From assembly GCF_003668995.1 (NCBI RefSeq), contig NZ_CP033068.1:3038001-3102000 (forward strand): a DNA stretch of 64,000 nucleotides, in the 5' to 3' direction. The position numbers and the translations under genes are program-made. Below are positions 62,018 to 64,000 of this stretch, piece after piece; position 1 is the first letter of the stretch; the number at the start of each line of letters is the position of its first letter. The DNA is from Flavobacterium sp. 140616W15. GTDB lineage: Bacteria > Bacteroidota > Bacteroidia > Flavobacteriales > Flavobacteriaceae. Below the pieces are notes generated by a model. That model was not told the origin of the DNA and did no database searches. It saw only the letters and a program-made list of their open reading frames with translations.

Positions 62018-62851
62018 TTAAGCAATACTTTCATTAAGTTTTTGCGTTAACACCCCTGATAATTTAGTTGTAAACTCTTTTTTACGGTATTTAGTTATTG
62101 GCTGAATTCCTTTTATCACATTAGTAAGAAACAATTCGTCGGCTTTTTGTAAATCAAACGGCGATATTGGTTCTTCTACAACTTCTATGTCACTTAGTTT
62201 TTTGGCTAATGCTAGTATTTGCTTACGCATTACTCCATTCAAACATCCTTCAGATACTGGTGGCGTAATTAACTTATTACCTAACAGCATAAACAAATTC
62301 CCTTGTAATGCTTCAACAACATTCTTACTATCGTTTAGTAAAATACAATTATCCAGTCCGTTTTCGTTTGCAAAAATACTTCCTGTAACATTTATAATTT
62401 TGTTAGTTGTCTTAATTGATGACAATAATTGCTTGGTAACATAAAAATCTTTGTACAAATCAACTTCATATTGATTCTCGCTTACTTGATATTCTTTATT
62501 ATCTAAGGCAATTGCATGAATTAAGAACGAAACTGTATTATTTTGTGGCAGATAATATCCACCATCATTGCGATATACTGTAATTCTAGCTCTAGCCGAA
62601 TCAGAAATTGAATTATAATTAAGCAACGAAAGTATTTGTTCTTCTAGATATTCCATTGTAAAGTTCATTGGAATCTCCATTCGAACTACTCGCATTGAAG
62701 ACATTAGTCTAAAATAATGATCTTCAATAAAAAGAACTTTATTGTTTACTACTTTAAAGGTTTCAAAAACACCATCTCCATATAAAAAAGCGCGATTTTG
62801 AATTAGTAAATTGTCGTTCTGTGCTACTATATTTCCGTTAAAATTAATCAT
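62018..62851 (-). CDS. Class IV PLP-dependent aminotransferase/lyase
   Basis: The 277-residue enzyme has the fold type IV pattern: FLYGDGVFETFKVVNNKVLFIEDHYFRLMSSMRVVRM, then LSSIKTTNKIINVTGSIFANENGLDNCILLN, with the Lys of SIKTTN as likely PLP Schiff-base residue. It could be 4-amino-4-deoxychorismate lyase (PabC) or a branched-chain or D-amino-acid aminotransferase. The sequence alone does not decide. It is convergent with the AlgH gene. Confidence 0.86.
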   Translation of the reverse strand: MINFNGNIVAQNDNLLIQNRAFLYGDGVFETFKVVNNKVLFIEDHYFRLMSSMRVVRMEIPMNFTMEYLEEQILSLLNYNSISDSARARITVYRNDGGYYLPQNNTVSFLIHAIALDNKEYQVSENQYEVDLYKDFYVTKQLLSSIKTTNKIINVTGSIFANENGLDNCILLNDSKNVVEALQGNLFMLLGNKLITPPVSEGCLNGVMRKQILALAKKLSDIEVVEEPISPFDLQKADELFLTNVIKGIQPITKYRKKEFTTKLSGVLTQKLNESIA

Positions 62852-62852
62852 A

Positions 62853-62878
62853 AAAAAACCCTGAATTTTGTTCAGGGC
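62853..62878 (-). terminator. Terminator of the START-like gene
   Basis: On the minus strand CCCTGAAC-AAAA-TTCAGGG is followed by a T run. Confidence 0.8.
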
Positions 62879-62905
62879 AAATATAAGTTATAAAATAGAC
62901 TTTTA

Positions 62906-63298
62906 CTAAACTGATCCAATAAGATGTTTAAGATCGGAAATTTGATTTTCCCATAATTGTTTTGCTTCTCCAAGCTCATCTTTTTCGGCAAAATCGACTA
63001 CCATAAGCGAAACATCTTTAGTTATTTCGTCTACGAGAATATGCAATTCAAAGAAATACTCTGTGTCTTTGCTGCTTTCGTCAACCCATTTGAACTTAAC
63101 TTTTTCGCCCGTTTTCTTGGATGCTAAACGTGCTTTTTCCTGAGAATCATTCCAGATGAAAGTAAAAAACTCTCCACGCGAGTTTACATTATCTGCAAAC
63201 CATTCAGATAGTCCTGATGGTGTAGATATATATTGATATAACAACTGCGGAGATGAATTTATAGGAAACTCAATTTCGTAACGTACTTTTAGATCCAT
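62906..63298 (-). CDS. START-like/AHSA1-type domain protein
   Basis: The 130-residue protein consists of one START-like helix-grip domain: KVRYEIEFPINSSPQLLYQYISTPSGLSEWFADNVN, then VKFKWVDESSKDTEYFFEL and an amphipathic C-terminal helix. Members of this family in Bacteroidota bind hydrophobic ligands or act as chaperone-like partners; no specific role is known. No signal peptide is present. Confidence 0.85.
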   Translation of the reverse strand: MDLKVRYEIEFPINSSPQLLYQYISTPSGLSEWFADNVNSRGEFFTFIWNDSQEKARLASKKTGEKVKFKWVDESSKDTEYFFELHILVDEITKDVSLMVVDFAEKDELGEAKQLWENQISDLKHLIGSV

Positions 63299-63385
63299 GT
63301 GCCAGATTTAATTTTTCGGAAATATAAGAATATATCTCCGTAAAAAACAATTTTTTAAAAATATTTTTTTTTCTTCACTTTACGC

Positions 63386-63415
63386 TTGTCAAATCTAAAT
63401 TAATTCATATATTTG
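63386..63415 (+). promoter_or_regulatory. Promoter of tRNA-Met
   Basis: TTG at 63386-63388 and TATATTTG at 63408-63415 are spaced 19 apart, about 35 bases before the tRNA. Confidence 0.65.
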
Positions 63416-63450
63416 CACCCGCAATGAGAGACATACTCTTACTGCCAAAT

Positions 63451-63527
63451 GGCGAGATAGCTCAGTTGGTTAGAGCGCAGGATTCATAACCCTGAGGTCC
63501 CGAGTTCAAATCTCGGTCTCGCTACCA
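63451..63527 (+). tRNA. tRNA-Met (CAT)
   Basis: A full cloverleaf with acceptor GGCGAGA/TCTCGCT (one G-U pair), D-arm AGCTCAGTTGGTTAGAGC, anticodon loop TTCATAA and T-arm GAGTTCAAATCTC, plus discriminator A and encoded CCA. The GGTTCATAACC-like anticodon arm and G-U first pair match elongator Met tRNA. A tRNA-Ile2 with a modified CAT is less likely. Confidence 0.9.
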
Positions 63528-63532
63528 AAACA

Positions 63533-63567
63533 AACCCTTAAACAACAATTGTTTAAGGGTTTTTTAT
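63533..63567 (+). terminator. Terminator of tRNA-Met
   Basis: The stem AACCCTTAAACA/TGTTTAAGGGTT followed by a T run begins 6 bases after the CCA. Confidence 0.9.
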
Positions 63568-63569
63568 TG

Positions 63570-64000
63570 GGATTAAATTACGAAAATCTTTTACAGAAAC
63601 TTTAAAATTGAACTATTGAAGTGTGAACGCTACAGAAATTCGAGCATAAAATGATTCTGTTATTCAATTATCTAAGTCGGAATTTGACGTGCTGTATAGG
63701 AAATAGAAGAACAATCTTTAAAACGAGTTGCATATCTAAACTTTAAAAATAGAATCCTGAAATTCGACCTTTGATTTAACTCAAATGAATTTGAAAAAAG
63801 AAATATTACTTCAGTAACAGAAAAAAACAGTTATCGCTTATTTGATATGAAGTACTTGAGAGAATAAATCATAGAAATAATACAAGAATAGATATCTAAG
63901 GAATATTCCAAGTTTTTGAAGAAAATTAAATAATTGCAACCTACTTCATCACTAATGTCAATATTTTAAAAGCAAAGCCAGAGCATAATAAAAGTTATTC
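63570..64000. other. AT-rich stretch after tRNA-Met with no intact gene
   Basis: All six frames are broken by frequent stops. Short coding-like pieces (for example SEFDVLYRK and YSKFLKKIK on the plus strand, in different places) suggest a decayed gene, but too little remains to name it. A tRNA 3' end is a common integration site. Confidence 0.3.

Overview
This 64 kb window is chromosomal DNA from a Bacteroidota, most probably a Flavobacterium. The evidence is the low GC content, promoters of the Bacteroidota -33/-7 type (TTG about 19-21 bases before TAnnTTTG), a TonB/OmpA-type secretome, SDDD-like lipoprotein export signals, a 6S-type RNA between zapA and rny, and gene families typical of the group (DUF4252, DUF4290, DUF5686, DUF4199, GlmU-like). 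It is mostly ordinary core genome. There is no prophage, CRISPR array or conjugative element.

Region 1 (1-7.5 kb) is a vitamin B12 salvage and uptake locus: the 3' end of cobU, a BluB-CobT fusion, cobS and cobC. It is followed by a cobalamin riboswitch that leads a BtuB-like TonB receptor and a beta-propeller lipoprotein resembling BtuG. A RAYT (REP-associated tyrosine transposase) gene and a symmetric cluster of palindromes sit between bluB-cobT and cobS. Region 2 (7.5-16.5 kb) holds an S41 peptidase, an ECF sigma operon with two DUF4252 units joined in one frame, a short carB, rpmH, and a GNAT gene broken at a poly-A run. Region 3 (16.5-26.5 kb) has an anion permease with its porin, an Arg/Thr/Pro-tailed secreted protein, a TolC/HlyD/ABC-2 exporter and an ABC-F ATPase.

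Region 4 (26.5-40 kb) has sugar-nucleotide, glycosyltransferase and phosphomutase genes, rpmE type B, an MsbA-like exporter, a DUF2971 gene, an EF-hand lipoprotein, a large TonB receptor and an M23 peptidase. Region 5 (39.7-45.1 kb) is coiled-coil/zapA/6S RNA/rny, an orphan PAS histidine kinase and xerD. Region 6 (45.2-49.1 kb) is a cluster of five small outer-membrane beta-barrel genes, some with duplicated promoters. Region 7 (49.2-63.5 kb) carries aroQ, a DUF5686 protein, a cation-efflux transporter, murA (with Asp in place of the fosfomycin-target Cys), DUF4290/DUF493, an esterase, a P-loop ATPase, recQ-fmt, an HU protein, AlgH, an aminotransferase and tRNA-Met. The last 430 bases hold no intact gene.

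The least explained material is non-coding. It comprises REP/REPIN-like palindromes at three sites, a conserved 72-nt imperfect inverted repeat at two sites, degenerate 8-bp periodic arrays at four intergenic locations, a palindrome TCACTAAATTTAGTGA lying about 145-155 bp upstream of three genes, and two long hairpin elements. All functional calls rest on reading motifs and gene order; no database search was possible.
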